A stretch of 64,000 nucleotides of DNA from Dermabacteraceae bacterium TAE3-ERU5. Lineage in GTDB: Bacteria > Actinomycetota > Actinomycetes > Actinomycetales > Dermabacteraceae. Shown in pieces: positions 27,983 to 36,976 of this stretch. Where the stretch lies: assembly GCA_019218375.1 (NCBI GenBank), contig JAHUUK010000001.1, positions 351,305 through 415,304 of the forward strand, in the 5' to 3' direction. Both the position numbers and the translations under genes were made by a program. How positions within the stretch are numbered: position 1 is the first letter of the stretch; each line of letters starts with the position of its first letter. The notes below the pieces were generated by a model that searched no databases, was not told the DNA's origin, and was given only the letters and a program-made list of their open reading frames with translations.

Positions 27983-29002
27983 TCAGTACTTCAGCACCAC
28001 GCGGCCGTCGATCTTGCCCTCTTCCATCTCCTCGAAGATTTCGTTGATTTCTTCGATGGGGCGGGTGGTGAAGGTGGGCTTAATCTTGCCGTCGGCGTAG
28101 AAGTCAACCGCTTCCACCATGTCCTGGCGGGTGCCGACGATGGAGCCGCGAATGGTGAGGCCCTTCAGCACCACCTCGAAGATGGATACCTCGGACTCGC
28201 CGGGGGGCAGGCCGATGAAGACGATGGTGCCGCCGCGGCGGGCCATGCCGATCGCCTGGCTGAACGCCTGCGGGTGCACTGCCGTGACCAGCACGCCGTG
28301 AGCGCCGCCGATCTTTTCCTGCACGAACTTATCAGGGTCTTCCTCTTTCGCGTTCACCACAAGGTCGGCGCCGTGCTTCTTCGCCAGATCCAGCTTGTCC
28401 TGCGCAATGTCTACGCCGACAACCTTGAGGCCCATCGCCTTGGCGTACTGCACGGCGATGTGGCCGAGGCCGCCGAGGCCGGAAATGACTACCCACTGGC
28501 CGGGCTTCGTGTCGGTCACCTTGAGGCCCTTGTAGACGGTGACGCCCGCGCACAGGATCGGGGCTACCTCGTAGGGGTCTACGCTCTCGGGCAGTCGGGC
28601 ACAGTAGGTGGCGTCAACCAGCATGTACTGCCCGAACGAGCCGTCCTTGCTGTAGCCACCGTTGTGCTGGCTTTCGCAGAGGGTTTCCCAGCCGGTGCGG
28701 CAAAATTCGCAGGTGCCGCAGGCCGACCAGAGCCAGGCGTTACCCACCAGATCGCCAACCTTTAGATCGGTGACGCCCTCGCCCACCTTTTCTACGCGAC
28801 CTACACCCTCATGGCCGGGGATGAACGGCGGGGTCGGCTTCACCGGCCAGTCACCCTTAACGGCGTGCAGATCGGTGTGGCAGACGCCGGAAGAAATATT
28901 CTTCACCAATACTTCACCGGGGCCGGGCGTGGGGATTTCTACCCCTTTAACGTCCAACTTTCCGCCAAGTTCGGGCACTACTGCGGCGATCATTTCCGAC
29001 AT
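27983..29002 (-). CDS. adhP: Zinc-dependent alcohol dehydrogenase AdhP
   Basis: A 339-residue medium-chain dehydrogenase oxidising short primary alcohols or reducing aldehydes with NAD(H). The catalytic zinc ligands are in SSGVCHTDLHAVKGDW and PGHEGVGRVEKVGEGV. The structural zinc cysteines lie in CGTCEFCRTGWETLC. The Rossmann loop is GLGGLGHIAVQYAKAMG. The order and wording match the AdhP (propanol-preferring) group. AAGGAGG precedes the ATG. It shares an AT-rich upstream region with divergent menB and has its own terminator, so it is an independent unit. With AdhE it gives the cell two ethanol-forming routes. Confidence 0.93.
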   Translation of the reverse strand: MSEMIAAVVPELGGKLDVKGVEIPTPGPGEVLVKNISSGVCHTDLHAVKGDWPVKPTPPFIPGHEGVGRVEKVGEGVTDLKVGDLVGNAWLWSACGTCEFCRTGWETLCESQHNGGYSKDGSFGQYMLVDATYCARLPESVDPYEVAPILCAGVTVYKGLKVTDTKPGQWVVISGLGGLGHIAVQYAKAMGLKVVGVDIAQDKLDLAKKHGADLVVNAKEEDPDKFVQEKIGGAHGVLVTAVHPQAFSQAIGMARRGGTIVFIGLPPGESEVSIFEVVLKGLTIRGSIVGTRQDMVEAVDFYADGKIKPTFTTRPIEEINEIFEEMEEGKIDGRVVLKY

Positions 29003-29294
29003 TGTTCCTCCTTGTGAAGACTCCCCGCCATCGGGGTGGGTATATCCATGATTACGTGTAAAACCACAGCTAAATGGGGACTTAGGTCACAGATCAATTG
29101 AGAGTAATTATCAATTTCGAGAAGTATTTATTGCCGCCGAAGAAGCGAATAAAACCCTTTACCCAAACCCCGTGTGGGAATATTTACCGCCGGGTTAATG
29201 TGCTAATACAAAACGTATTCGCTACGAATACAAATAGCGGTACTTACGCGGCACCGGCGGGCCTCGGGCGGCGGCGCGTACTACGCTGTAGGGC
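29003..29294. promoter_or_regulatory. AT-rich divergent promoter region adhP/menB
   Basis: 292 bases of clearly lower GC than the genes on both sides. It must contain the promoters of adhP and menB. I find no Rex-type TTGTGA-N6-TCACAA palindrome and no convincing consensus promoter; a short 66-codon open frame inside it looks non-coding. Confidence 0.5.
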
Positions 29295-30266
29295 ATGAGC
29301 AGCAACGCCCTCCCCGCGCAGGTATCCGACACTTTCGACCCGGCCCGTTGGCGCGACATTCCCCCGGCCGAACTGGGTGGCCCGGAGTTCACCGACATCA
29401 CCTATCACCGCGCGGTGGAGCGCGACGAAACCGGTGCCATCGTCCGCGATCTACCGTGCGTGCGCATCGCCTTCGACCGCCCCGAGGTGCGCAACGCCTT
29501 CCGCCCCCACACGGTTGACGAACTGTACCGGGCGCTCGATCACGCCCGGCTCGATACCCGCGTCGGCACCATCATCCTGACCGGCAACGGACCCTCCCCG
29601 CGCGACGGCGGTTACGCGTTCTGCAGCGGCGGCGATCAGCGTATTCGCGGGCGTTCCGGCTACCGTTACGCGGAGGGAGAAACGGCCGACACGGTGCGCC
29701 CCGGCGCGGCCGGCCGCCTGCACATTCTGGAGGTGCAGCGCCTGATCCGCACCATGGGCAAGGTGGTTATCGCCGTGGTGAACGGCTGGGCGGCGGGCGG
29801 CGGTCATTCGCTGCACGTGGTGGCCGACCTTTCCATCGCCTCTCGGCAGCAGGCGCGCTTCATGCAGACCGACGTGAACGTGGGTAGCTTTGACGGCGGC
29901 TACGGCTCCGCCTACCTAGCCAAGCAGGTGGGCCAAAAGCGGGCCCGCGAAATTTTCTTCCTGGCCGAGGAATATTCGGCGCAGGACGCCTACGACTGGG
30001 GTGCGGTAAACCGGGTGGTGGATCACGCCGAGATCGAGAACGAGGCGCTGCGCATGGCCGCCGTGATGGAGAAGAAGTCACCGCAGGCTATCCGCATGGT
30101 GAAGTTCGCGTTCAACCTGACCGACGACGGTCTGATGGGACAGCAGGTGTTCGCGGGCGAGGCCACCCGCCTGGCGTACATGACCGACGAAGCGGTAGAG
30201 GGGCGCGACGCGTTCCTGGAAAAGCGCGACCCCGACTTCTCGGCGTTCCCGCACCCGCAGGGCTGA
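29295..30266 (+). CDS. menB: 1,4-Dihydroxy-2-naphthoyl-CoA synthase MenB
   Basis: MenB closes the second ring of the naphthoquinone from o-succinylbenzoyl-CoA. The 323-residue crotonase-fold protein has RPEVRNAFRPHTVDEL, AFCSGGDQRIRGRSGY, VVIAVVNGWAAGGGHSLHV, DVNVGSFDGGYGSAYLAKQVG, and EKKSPQAIRMVKFAFN, all characteristic of MenB. It begins a plus-strand run with menE (four bases later) and menA. AGGGC precedes the ATG. Confidence 0.97.
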   Translation: MSSNALPAQVSDTFDPARWRDIPPAELGGPEFTDITYHRAVERDETGAIVRDLPCVRIAFDRPEVRNAFRPHTVDELYRALDHARLDTRVGTIILTGNGPSPRDGGYAFCSGGDQRIRGRSGYRYAEGETADTVRPGAAGRLHILEVQRLIRTMGKVVIAVVNGWAAGGGHSLHVVADLSIASRQQARFMQTDVNVGSFDGGYGSAYLAKQVGQKRAREIFFLAEEYSAQDAYDWGAVNRVVDHAEIENEALRMAAVMEKKSPQAIRMVKFAFNLTDDGLMGQQVFAGEATRLAYMTDEAVEGRDAFLEKRDPDFSAFPHPQG

Positions 30267-30270
30267 GCAG

Positions 30271-31437
30271 TTGCCCGAGCGAACGGACTCCCCGCCCAGC
30301 CTCGGGGACACCCCCGGCTGGCTGCTACCGCCGCCCTTCACAGGCAATAACTGGGGCCCCTACCTGGATGCCCTAGCCGCAGCGCGCGCGGGGGCGGCCC
30401 GACTCTGGCTCGGCCCCTCCCCCGCGCCCACCGGTCTGCCCGCGCAGCTTTCAGGGACTGCGCTGGTGGTGCCGACGTCGGGCAGCACCGGCGGGGCAAA
30501 AGCGGTATGCCTCAGCCTGGCCGCACTGCACGCGAGCGCGGCAGCGACCGCCGAGTTTTTGGGCGGCACCGGCCACTGGGTAGCGTTTTTGCCGCCCACG
30601 CATATCGCGGGTGTGCAGGTGCTGCTGCGCGGCGCGGCGCAGGGCGGCGTCACCACGGCCGACCTTTCCGGCTCTTTCACCCCCGCACTGGTTTCGCAAA
30701 CGCTTTCCCGCGTGCCCGCTAAAGCCTGGGCCGGAAAGGTTTTCACCTCCCTGGTGCCGACCCAGCTGGAAAGGGTGCTGCGCGATGACGCGGCCAGCGC
30801 CGCGCTGTCGCGTTGCAGCGCCGTGCTGGTGGGCGGGGCGGCAGCCGCACCCGGCCTGCTGGAACGCGCCCGCGCAGCGGGGATTCGGGTACACACCACT
30901 TACGGTTCTAGCGAGACGGCGGGAGGCTGCGTCTACGATTCCCGCCCCCTGCCGGGCGTCGGCATCCAGATCGAGGACGGCCGGGTGGTGCTGTCGGGCC
31001 CGCAGATCGCGCTCGGCTACATCGGCACCGACGGCAGCGCCCGGGAACTGTTTAACGGTATCTTCCGCACCTCCGATCTGGGGGAACTCACCCCGCGCGG
31101 GCTGCGCGTGCTGGGCCGGGCCGACGACGCGATCATTACCGGCGGACGCAAACTACACCCCGCCCCCATAGAACGCGCCCTGGAGGAACGGCCGGAGGTG
31201 GCGGCGGCATGCGTGAGCGCCGTAGCGGATACGGAATGGGGCCAGCGCCCCGTGCTGCTGGTGACGCCGACCGAAGCAGACATCACCCCGGAACAGGTGA
31301 CGGCGTGGCTTACCGCCGCCGGGCGGGAACGCTGGGAGATCCCCCGCACCGTGATTAACGTTCCTGAGCTGCCGCTGCGCGGGATCGGTAAACTTGACCG
31401 GTGCGCCGCCGCCCGCATCGCGAGGGAACTTTTCTAG
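30271..31437 (+). CDS. menE: o-Succinylbenzoate-CoA ligase MenE
   Basis: An adenylate-forming enzyme that activates o-succinylbenzoate with CoA. The 388-residue length matches the compact actinobacterial form. Features are VVPTSGSTGGAKAVCLS (phosphate loop), LPPTHIAGVQVLLRG, TTYGSSETAGGCVYDSRPL, FRTSDLGELTPRG, LGRADDAIITGGRKLHPAPIE and the catalytic lysine in RGIGKLDR. The TTG start at 30271 is the best supported in-frame choice: CAGGG lies about ten bases upstream and menB ends four bases before. Confidence 0.93.
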   Translation: MPERTDSPPSLGDTPGWLLPPPFTGNNWGPYLDALAAARAGAARLWLGPSPAPTGLPAQLSGTALVVPTSGSTGGAKAVCLSLAALHASAAATAEFLGGTGHWVAFLPPTHIAGVQVLLRGAAQGGVTTADLSGSFTPALVSQTLSRVPAKAWAGKVFTSLVPTQLERVLRDDAASAALSRCSAVLVGGAAAAPGLLERARAAGIRVHTTYGSSETAGGCVYDSRPLPGVGIQIEDGRVVLSGPQIALGYIGTDGSARELFNGIFRTSDLGELTPRGLRVLGRADDAIITGGRKLHPAPIERALEERPEVAAACVSAVADTEWGQRPVLLVTPTEADITPEQVTAWLTAAGRERWEIPRTVINVPELPLRGIGKLDRCAAARIARELF

Positions 31438-31515
31438 CCGAACCGGCGGGCGCTCACCGGGTAAAACACGCGGCAGTTGAACCGTTAAAACCGTTAGCTA
31501 AAGGAAACAACAGCA

Positions 31516-32418
31516 ATGGCTACAGCATCTCAGTGGCTCGCCGGGGCCCGGCCCCGCACCCTGCCCGCGGCGGTAGCGCCGGTAGCGGCGGGTATCGCCT
31601 GCGCGATCGCGGTTACCGGCCTGAGCGTTTGGCCGACGCTGCTGGTGCGCGGCCTGCTGGCGCTGCTGCTTTCCCTCTCCCTGCAGGTGGGCGTGAACTA
31701 CGCAAACGACTATTCGGACGGTATCCGCGGCACCGACGACGACCGAGTGGGCCCGCTGCGGCTGACCGGTTCCGGCGCGGCCTCTCCCACCGCCGTGAAG
31801 CGGGCCGCCTTCCTCAGCTTCGGTGTCGGCGCGGTGTCGGGCCTGGTTCTGGTGGCGCTCGCCGGGGCCTGGTGGCTGCTAATCGTCGGCGCGGCCAGCA
31901 TCCTGGCGGGCTGGTTCTACACGGGCGGCAGCAAGCCCTACGGCTACCTGGGGCTGGGCGAAGTGTTCGTCTTTGTGTTCTTCGGCCTGGTGGCAGTGAT
32001 CGGCACGTTCTACCTGGTGACCTTAACGGTGACCTGGCAGGTGGTTTTGGTGGCGTGCTCGGTGGGCCTGGTGGCCAGCAACATTCTGGTGGCTAATAAC
32101 CTGCGCGATATTCCTACCGACAAAGAATCGGGGAAGATTACGCTGGCGGTGCGCCTGGGCGATGCGGGTACGCGCCGCCTATTCGCGGTTTTCCTGGTGT
32201 TGGCGGTGGTGCTGCTGGTGCCGGTGGCGCTCAGCTACCCGGCAGCCTGGCTGGCAGTGGCGGCCGCCGCGTTAGGCGCTATCGCGCCGTGGCGGATCGT
32301 GGTTTCTGCGCGAGCAGAGGGGCGCAACCTGATTCCGGCGCTGGGCGCGACGGGCCGGATGGAGCTACTTTTCTCCCTGGCCCTGCTTGCCGCCCTCGGC
32401 AGCGCTGCCGCCCTCTAG
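31516..32418 (+). CDS. menA: 1,4-Dihydroxy-2-naphthoate polyprenyltransferase MenA
   Basis: An integral membrane prenyltransferase that attaches the isoprenoid tail to dihydroxynaphthoate. The 300-residue protein has the N-terminal ARPRTLPAAVAPVAAG, the diphosphate-binding NYANDYSDGIRGTDDDR, FYTGGSKPYGYLGLGEVFVFVFFG and NNLRDIPTDKESGKITLAVRLGD. About eight membrane spans are visible. AAAGGAAA precedes the ATG. The 3' end overlaps the convergent DUF4229 gene by 54 bases. menG and menH are not in the window. Confidence 0.96.
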   Translation: MATASQWLAGARPRTLPAAVAPVAAGIACAIAVTGLSVWPTLLVRGLLALLLSLSLQVGVNYANDYSDGIRGTDDDRVGPLRLTGSGAASPTAVKRAAFLSFGVGAVSGLVLVALAGAWWLLIVGAASILAGWFYTGGSKPYGYLGLGEVFVFVFFGLVAVIGTFYLVTLTVTWQVVLVACSVGLVASNILVANNLRDIPTDKESGKITLAVRLGDAGTRRLFAVFLVLAVVLLVPVALSYPAAWLAVAAAALGAIAPWRIVVSARAEGRNLIPALGATGRMELLFSLALLAALGSAAAL

Positions 32419-32706
32419 CGGCTTTTCTGCTGGCACGTTTTCTTCCAGGCCGTAGAGCAGAATATCTTCGGCGTCCGCGTCCTCGTCGCGTTTTTCTTCC
32501 CGATTAGCGCGGCGCTTTTCGTCGGCCGCCATCCAGCGGGCCACCACCTTATCGCGCTGACCGCGCAGCAGGAACACTGAGACGAAGAACGACAGCACGG
32601 CTGCGGTAATGCCGCCCAGGTAGGTGCCCAGCGGGTAGCTTAGGCCGAACCAGAGGGCGAGGAAGATGCCGAGCCGGGGCAGGGTATAGGCGGCGAAATC
32701 ACGCAT
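32365..32706 (-). CDS. Small membrane protein, DUF4229 family
   Basis: 113 residues: two membrane spans (LGIFLALWFGLSYPLG and ITAAVLSFFVSVFLL), then RGQRDKVVARW and a charged tail. The YTLPRLGIF start and LLRGQRD fit DUF4229, an actinobacterial family of unknown function often near menaquinone or cytochrome genes. It overlaps the end of menA antisense by 54 bases. The acidic, repetitive tail after residue 75 is probably disordered. Confidence 0.78.
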   Translation of the reverse strand: MRDFAAYTLPRLGIFLALWFGLSYPLGTYLGGITAAVLSFFVSVFLLRGQRDKVVARWMAADEKRRANREEKRDEDADAEDILLYGLEENVPAEKPLEGGSAAEGGKQGQGEK

Positions 32707-32793
32707 GGAGACAAGCCTAGCGGTTATAGGTGCGTTAAAAGTGCGAATATTCCCTGTTGCCCTGCGCAGATAGAAATTACCTAGACTGTGTCC

Positions 32794-33189
32794 ATGCCTA
32801 GAGTCCTGCTTGCCGTTAGCTACGTGGCCCTACTCGTGTTCGCAGTCGCGGACTGCATCCTGACCCCGCAGGAGGAGGTGCGCGGCATACCGAAGCCACT
32901 ATGGATCATGCTGATCGTGCTGGTGCCGTGGGCCGGGCCGCTCGTGTGGCTGATCGTCGGCCACGAACGCGGCAACAAGCGCGTGCGCAAAGAGGTGAGC
33001 GACAAGCTCGGGGACGTGCTACAGCGCGGCGCTAAGAAGCCCCGCCCTACCGCGCCCGACGAAGACCCGGAGTTCCTGCGCCGCTTGGACGAACAGGCAC
33101 GCAAGCGTAAGCGGGAACGCGAGCGCGACCAGGAGACGCGCCGGGACGAGGACGGAGAGGCTGACGCCGGTAATCCCGACGGGGACTAG
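32794..33189 (+). CDS. PLDc_N domain membrane protein
   Basis: About 131 residues. Residues 1-65 match the phospholipase D N-terminal domain pattern (two membrane spans, with VADCILTPQEEVRGIPKPLW and VPWAGPLVWLIVGHERG). No phospholipase catalytic motif follows; the rest is charged and rich in Arg, Lys and Glu. Such proteins are common in Actinobacteria without a known role. The ATG at 32794 is preferred to the GTG at 32788 by family length. It converges tail to tail with ccsB. Confidence 0.75.
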   Translation: MPRVLLAVSYVALLVFAVADCILTPQEEVRGIPKPLWIMLIVLVPWAGPLVWLIVGHERGNKRVRKEVSDKLGDVLQRGAKKPRPTAPDEDPEFLRRLDEQARKRKRERERDQETRRDEDGEADAGNPDGD

Positions 33190-34080
33190 CTAGACGCCCG
33201 AATAGGAGTGCAGACCGGGCAGGAACAGATTCACCACGATGTAGTTGCCCATCAGGCACAGGAAACCGACCAGCGCGAAATAAGCTGCCTTGCGGCCCCT
33301 AAAGCCGCGTGTAGCGCGCGCATGCAGGTAGGCGGCGTAAGCCACCCAGGTAACGAACGTGCCCACTTCCTTCGGATCCCAGTTCCAGAAACGCCCCCAG
33401 GCGTAGCGGGCCCAGATCGCGCCCGCGATAAGGGTGAAGCCCCACAGCACGAAGCCGAAAGCGTTCAGCCTAAAGGCGATCCCTTCCAGTTCCTTGGAAT
33501 CGGGCATTTTCGCCAGGATACGGGACTTGCTGCCGCGTTCCTCACCGCGCGAACGCACCAGCTGCAGCACGGTGACCACCGCGCCGAGGGTGAATAGCGC
33601 GGTTGCCAGCACGGCCACGGCCACGTGGATAACCAGCCAGAGGGTGCTCTTGAGGGCCGGGATCAGGCTGCCGGGGGCTACGAACCAGAAGTTCTGGGCG
33701 AACAGCATCATCAGTAGCATCGCGCCCACCACGTAAACGGTGATTTCCCGCAGAGCCGGGCGGCGAATCGCGAAAGCCAGGAAGATGGCGATAACCACGC
33801 AGCTACCCGACATCGTGAACTCGTACATGTTGCCCCACGGCACCCGGTAGGTGGCCGCGCCACGGCTAACCACGCCCGCCAAGTGCAGCGCGAATGCCGA
33901 TACGAGCACGGCCATGCCTGCGCGTCCCGCACGGCGCGGGCCGGGATCGCCAGCGTGTTCCTCGCGCGAAGCGGAAGAGAACACCAGGTCGGCCACAAGC
34001 AGAACGAAGCTGACCGCGTAGGCGGCGATGGCGGCGGCCAGCGTGAACTGGGAGAAGTCGGCCAGGGTCTGATTAACCAT
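33190..34080 (-). CDS. ccsB: Cytochrome c biogenesis protein CcsB (CcsA/ResC family)
   Basis: The haem-handling membrane half of system II cytochrome c maturation. The 296-residue protein has eight or so spans, the tryptophan-rich WWD-type segment WGRFWNWDPKEVGTFVTWVAYAAYLHAR, and conserved histidines in LVIHVAVAVL and near the end. Its start overlaps the resB stop by one base (TAATG), so the two halves of the complex are co-translated. It is the last gene of a six-gene minus-strand operon. Confidence 0.95.
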   Translation of the reverse strand: MVNQTLADFSQFTLAAAIAAYAVSFVLLVADLVFSSASREEHAGDPGPRRAGRAGMAVLVSAFALHLAGVVSRGAATYRVPWGNMYEFTMSGSCVVIAIFLAFAIRRPALREITVYVVGAMLLMMLFAQNFWFVAPGSLIPALKSTLWLVIHVAVAVLATALFTLGAVVTVLQLVRSRGEERGSKSRILAKMPDSKELEGIAFRLNAFGFVLWGFTLIAGAIWARYAWGRFWNWDPKEVGTFVTWVAYAAYLHARATRGFRGRKAAYFALVGFLCLMGNYIVVNLFLPGLHSYSGV

Positions 34081-35630
34081 TAACGAAAATCTTTCTTTAA
34101 CAGGCTTTCGCGGAACGCTTGCACGTCCGTTTCAAGAGAATAGTCGTCGCTGCGCGCCAGACCGGCAACCTCGACGCTACGGCGAGTCCCCTCCGTGATA
34201 CGCACCCAGACGCGGCGGCGGGGAATAAATAGACTTAACGCCAGGCCCACCAGGGCCAGCAGCGCCATCACCAGGGTGAAAAGCTGGAACGGGGTGTGGG
34301 CAACATCGAACGCCGCGAACCGCTTTACCCCCACGAACTCTACGCTGCCGCCGCCCGGTAGCGCGGCCGACTGGCCGGGGCTGAGGCGAATCAACAGCGG
34401 GGCACCGTCCGCCCCCTTGAGCGGAGTCATCTTCTCGGTGTCCACCTGATAAACGTTGCGGGGAACGCCGTCGTCTAGCCCGAGATCGCCCTGATAGACG
34501 GTGAGCGCTATCTGCGGGTCAAGCAGATCGGGGAACAGGGAATGGGGCCCGCGCTGATCAATCTTGCCGGTCGGCATGAAGATGCCGAGTAGCGCGAGTT
34601 GCTGCGGTTTCGCGTCCGGGGCCTTCACCACCACGGTGGAGGTCATGTTCTGATCGATCGGCGGGGCGATAACCGGGCCGTCGGCCACGATCTTTCCTTC
34701 GGCGTCCCGCACCTTCAGCACCGGGGCGTAGCCGTTGCCGAGCAGGAATACCGCCGCGCCGGGATGTTCTAGCGGTTCGTTCACCCTGATTTCGTGCTTG
34801 CTTTTGCTGCCGTCCGGTCCGTCCACCGTGACGTGCGCGGCGTAATCGTCGGCCTGCCCGAAAGTCGGTCCGGGGCGGCTGTTGTAGCGGGCGCTGAACT
34901 TATCCAGCGTGAAGCGAAGCGGCGGCAGTTCTCCGGTATCCGCCCAGGCACCGGCCTTAAACGAATCGTAGCGGGAAAGAGAGTTGGCAAAGCCCTGCCC
35001 CTCCACCAGGGTGATCTGCCCCCGATATTCGCTCACGCCGCTCGCGGCAACACCCACGAGCACCCCCACGAGCGCCAGATGGAACAGCAAGTTGCCGGTC
35101 TCGCGCAGGTAGCCGCGTTCCGCGCTCAGCGAGAGCCGCCCCTCGCTATCTTCTACCCGGCGCACCCGGTAGTGGCGCTTACGCAGGTAGGCATGGGCAT
35201 CGGACAGCAAATCCTCTGCCTCGCGTTCGCTTTCCCCGGTGCCGTAGCCGGTGAAGCGGGTGAGGTATTTCGGGGTCAGCGGCGGCGCGCTGCGTAGCTG
35301 ACGGTAGTGCACGCGCAGGCGCGGTATCACGCAGCCGATCAGGGACGTGAAAAGCAGCAGGTAAATGGCGGAGAACCAGACCGAGGAATAGACGTCCAGC
35401 ATGCCTATCCGGTCCAGGAACTCGCCCCATTTGCCGTTTTCCGCCAGGAACGCCTCAACCTTCGTGGGGTCCACCCGCCGCTGCGGCACGAGCGAACCGG
35501 GAATCGCTGCGACCGCGAGCAACACCAGCAGCGCCAGCGCCGTCTCCATGCTGGTCAGCTGCCGCCAAATGAACACCACCGCCCCGCGCGGGGAAAGCGG
35601 TGGCAGGGAAACGTTGTTTTTCTTCGCCAT
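34080..35630 (-). CDS. resB: Cytochrome c biogenesis protein ResB
   Basis: The partner of CcsB in system II haem export and attachment. It has 516 residues: three N-terminal spans (including TALALLVLLAVAAIPGSLVPQ), a large extracytoplasmic domain (residues 200-440) and a final span LVMALLALVGLALSLFIPRRR with the typical RRRVWVR end. The segment GNLLFHLALVGVLVGVA is conserved. GGGGAAG precedes the ATG. It lies between ccdA and ccsB. Confidence 0.94.
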   Translation of the reverse strand: MAKKNNVSLPPLSPRGAVVFIWRQLTSMETALALLVLLAVAAIPGSLVPQRRVDPTKVEAFLAENGKWGEFLDRIGMLDVYSSVWFSAIYLLLFTSLIGCVIPRLRVHYRQLRSAPPLTPKYLTRFTGYGTGESEREAEDLLSDAHAYLRKRHYRVRRVEDSEGRLSLSAERGYLRETGNLLFHLALVGVLVGVAASGVSEYRGQITLVEGQGFANSLSRYDSFKAGAWADTGELPPLRFTLDKFSARYNSRPGPTFGQADDYAAHVTVDGPDGSKSKHEIRVNEPLEHPGAAVFLLGNGYAPVLKVRDAEGKIVADGPVIAPPIDQNMTSTVVVKAPDAKPQQLALLGIFMPTGKIDQRGPHSLFPDLLDPQIALTVYQGDLGLDDGVPRNVYQVDTEKMTPLKGADGAPLLIRLSPGQSAALPGGGSVEFVGVKRFAAFDVAHTPFQLFTLVMALLALVGLALSLFIPRRRVWVRITEGTRRSVEVAGLARSDDYSLETDVQAFRESLLKKDFR

Positions 35631-35642
35631 ATAACGCTTCCC

Positions 35643-36401
35643 CTAAACCAGCGGCTGCAGCCAGTCGAGGGCGGCCTGCCAGGCGCCGGTGATCTGCTGC
35701 CACTGCCCCAGCAGGATGAACACGCCGATCAGCACGAGGGAAACCCCGCCCAGCACGGTGAGGGAGCGCCGGTAACGGCTGAGCACCCGGCTGGCGGCAA
35801 GCGCTTTTTCAAACAGGGCCGCAAACAGCACGAAAGGCAGGCCCAGGCCGATAGCGTAGGCGAACGCGAGCAGCGCGCCGCGCGTTGCGCTCGCGTCGTC
35901 TCCCAGGGTCAGGGAGAGCACGGCGGCGTACGTCGGACCGAGGCAGGGCGTCCAAGCCAGGCCGAACACCATCCCGAGCAGCGGCGCGCCCCAGAGTCCG
36001 GGACGGGGACGGTTACTGACTCGGGCCTCCCCGGAAAGCGAGGGGAAGAAGCCCAGGAAAACCAGCCCCAGCAGGATCACTATGACGCCGCTGACGAGGT
36101 TTAGCGCGCCGCGCCACTGGCCGTTGAGCTGCGCTGCGATAGAGCCGAAAGCGCCTCCCGCGAGCACGAACAGCAGCGAGAAACCGAGCACGAACAGCAG
36201 CGCCCCCGCAACCATGGTGTGCCTGCCCCGGCGCGAGGAATCTTCCGCCATGCCGGAAACATAGGCCAGGTAGCCGGGAACCACCGGCAGCACGCAGGGA
36301 GACAGGAAAGCCACCACGCCCGCTACCAGCGACGCGAGCAGGGCAAACGGCAGGGAGCCGGTAAGCACGGCTCCCGCGAAAATTTCCGCGAGCGAGTTCA
36401 C
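35643..36401 (-). CDS. ccdA: Cytochrome c biogenesis thiol transporter CcdA
   Basis: CcdA carries electrons from cytoplasmic thioredoxin across the membrane to keep apocytochrome cysteines reduced. 252 residues, six spans. The first redox cysteine is in FLSPCVLPVVPGYLAYVSG and the second in FGLAWTPCLGPTYAAVLSL. The GTG start at 36401 overlaps the resA stop (GTGA). Its expected partner is the ResA protein encoded just upstream. Confidence 0.95.
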   Translation of the reverse strand: MNSLAEIFAGAVLTGSLPFALLASLVAGVVAFLSPCVLPVVPGYLAYVSGMAEDSSRRGRHTMVAGALLFVLGFSLLFVLAGGAFGSIAAQLNGQWRGALNLVSGVIVILLGLVFLGFFPSLSGEARVSNRPRPGLWGAPLLGMVFGLAWTPCLGPTYAAVLSLTLGDDASATRGALLAFAYAIGLGLPFVLFAALFEKALAASRVLSRYRRSLTVLGGVSLVLIGVFILLGQWQQITGAWQAALDWLQPLV

Positions 36402-36976
36402 TCGGAAACCACCCGGTCGATCATGGCGCGCAGGATGGACGGATCGGCCGCGCCCGAGATGCGGGCGGCGGGCCGGTGCTGACGGTCGGTGATGATCGTG
36501 GTGGGCACGGCGTTCGGCGGGATGGCACCGCGCAGGCTGTGGGTGATACTGCCGTCCTCATCTAGTAGCGACGGGTAGGTAACGCCGAAGCGTTCCTCGA
36601 ACGCCCGCGCCGGTCCCGCCGCATCGCGCACGTTAACGCCGACGAAAGAGACGCCCTTGGGGGCGTAGCTGACGGAGGTTTCCTGCAATAGCGGGGCCTC
36701 GCTGCGGCAGGGCGCGCAGGCCGCGTACCAGACGTTTACGACCATGATTTTGCCAGCCAGCGAAGAACTGCTGAACTTTTCCCCCGAGACGGTGGTGCCG
36801 CTGAAAGAGATCGGCTCCCCGCGCTCGGCGGGCGCGATTTCCTGCGCGATTCCCTCTCCCGCAACGTATCCCTTACCCGCACTGCCGTAACGGTTCGAGG
36901 CGTCCTCCCCGCAGCCGGTGAGTGCCAGCAGCGCGGTTAGGGAGAGCAGGTGACGGCGGTTTAGCTTACGGGTCAC
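36398..36976 (-). CDS. resA: Lipoprotein thioredoxin-like protein ResA/TlpA
   Basis: A 192-residue thiol-disulphide oxidoreductase at the outer membrane face, reducing apocytochrome c. The signal LLSLTALLALTGC ends in a lipobox. The redox motif is WYAACAPCRSEAP (Cys-Ala-Pro-Cys), followed by FVGVNVRDAAGPARAFEERF and the cis-proline region VPTTIITD. The GTG at 36976 follows GGAGG at proper spacing; the longer open frame upstream reads through the neighbouring gene and has no family match. It overlaps the phosphatase gene by four bases. Confidence 0.94.
   Translation of the reverse strand: MTRKLNRRHLLSLTALLALTGCGEDASNRYGSAGKGYVAGEGIAQEIAPAERGEPISFSGTTVSGEKFSSSSLAGKIMVVNVWYAACAPCRSEAPLLQETSVSYAPKGVSFVGVNVRDAAGPARAFEERFGVTYPSLLDEDGSITHSLRGAIPPNAVPTTIITDRQHRPAARISGAADPSILRAMIDRVVSE

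Noticed and set aside
29003..29294. Rex redox operator controlling adhP
   Set aside because: Looked for TTGTGA-N6-TCACAA; only unpaired fragments such as tcacaga were found.
29098..29298. Short frame in the adhP/menB gap
   Set aside because: No ribosome binding site, atypical composition, and it runs into the menB start; more probably promoter DNA.
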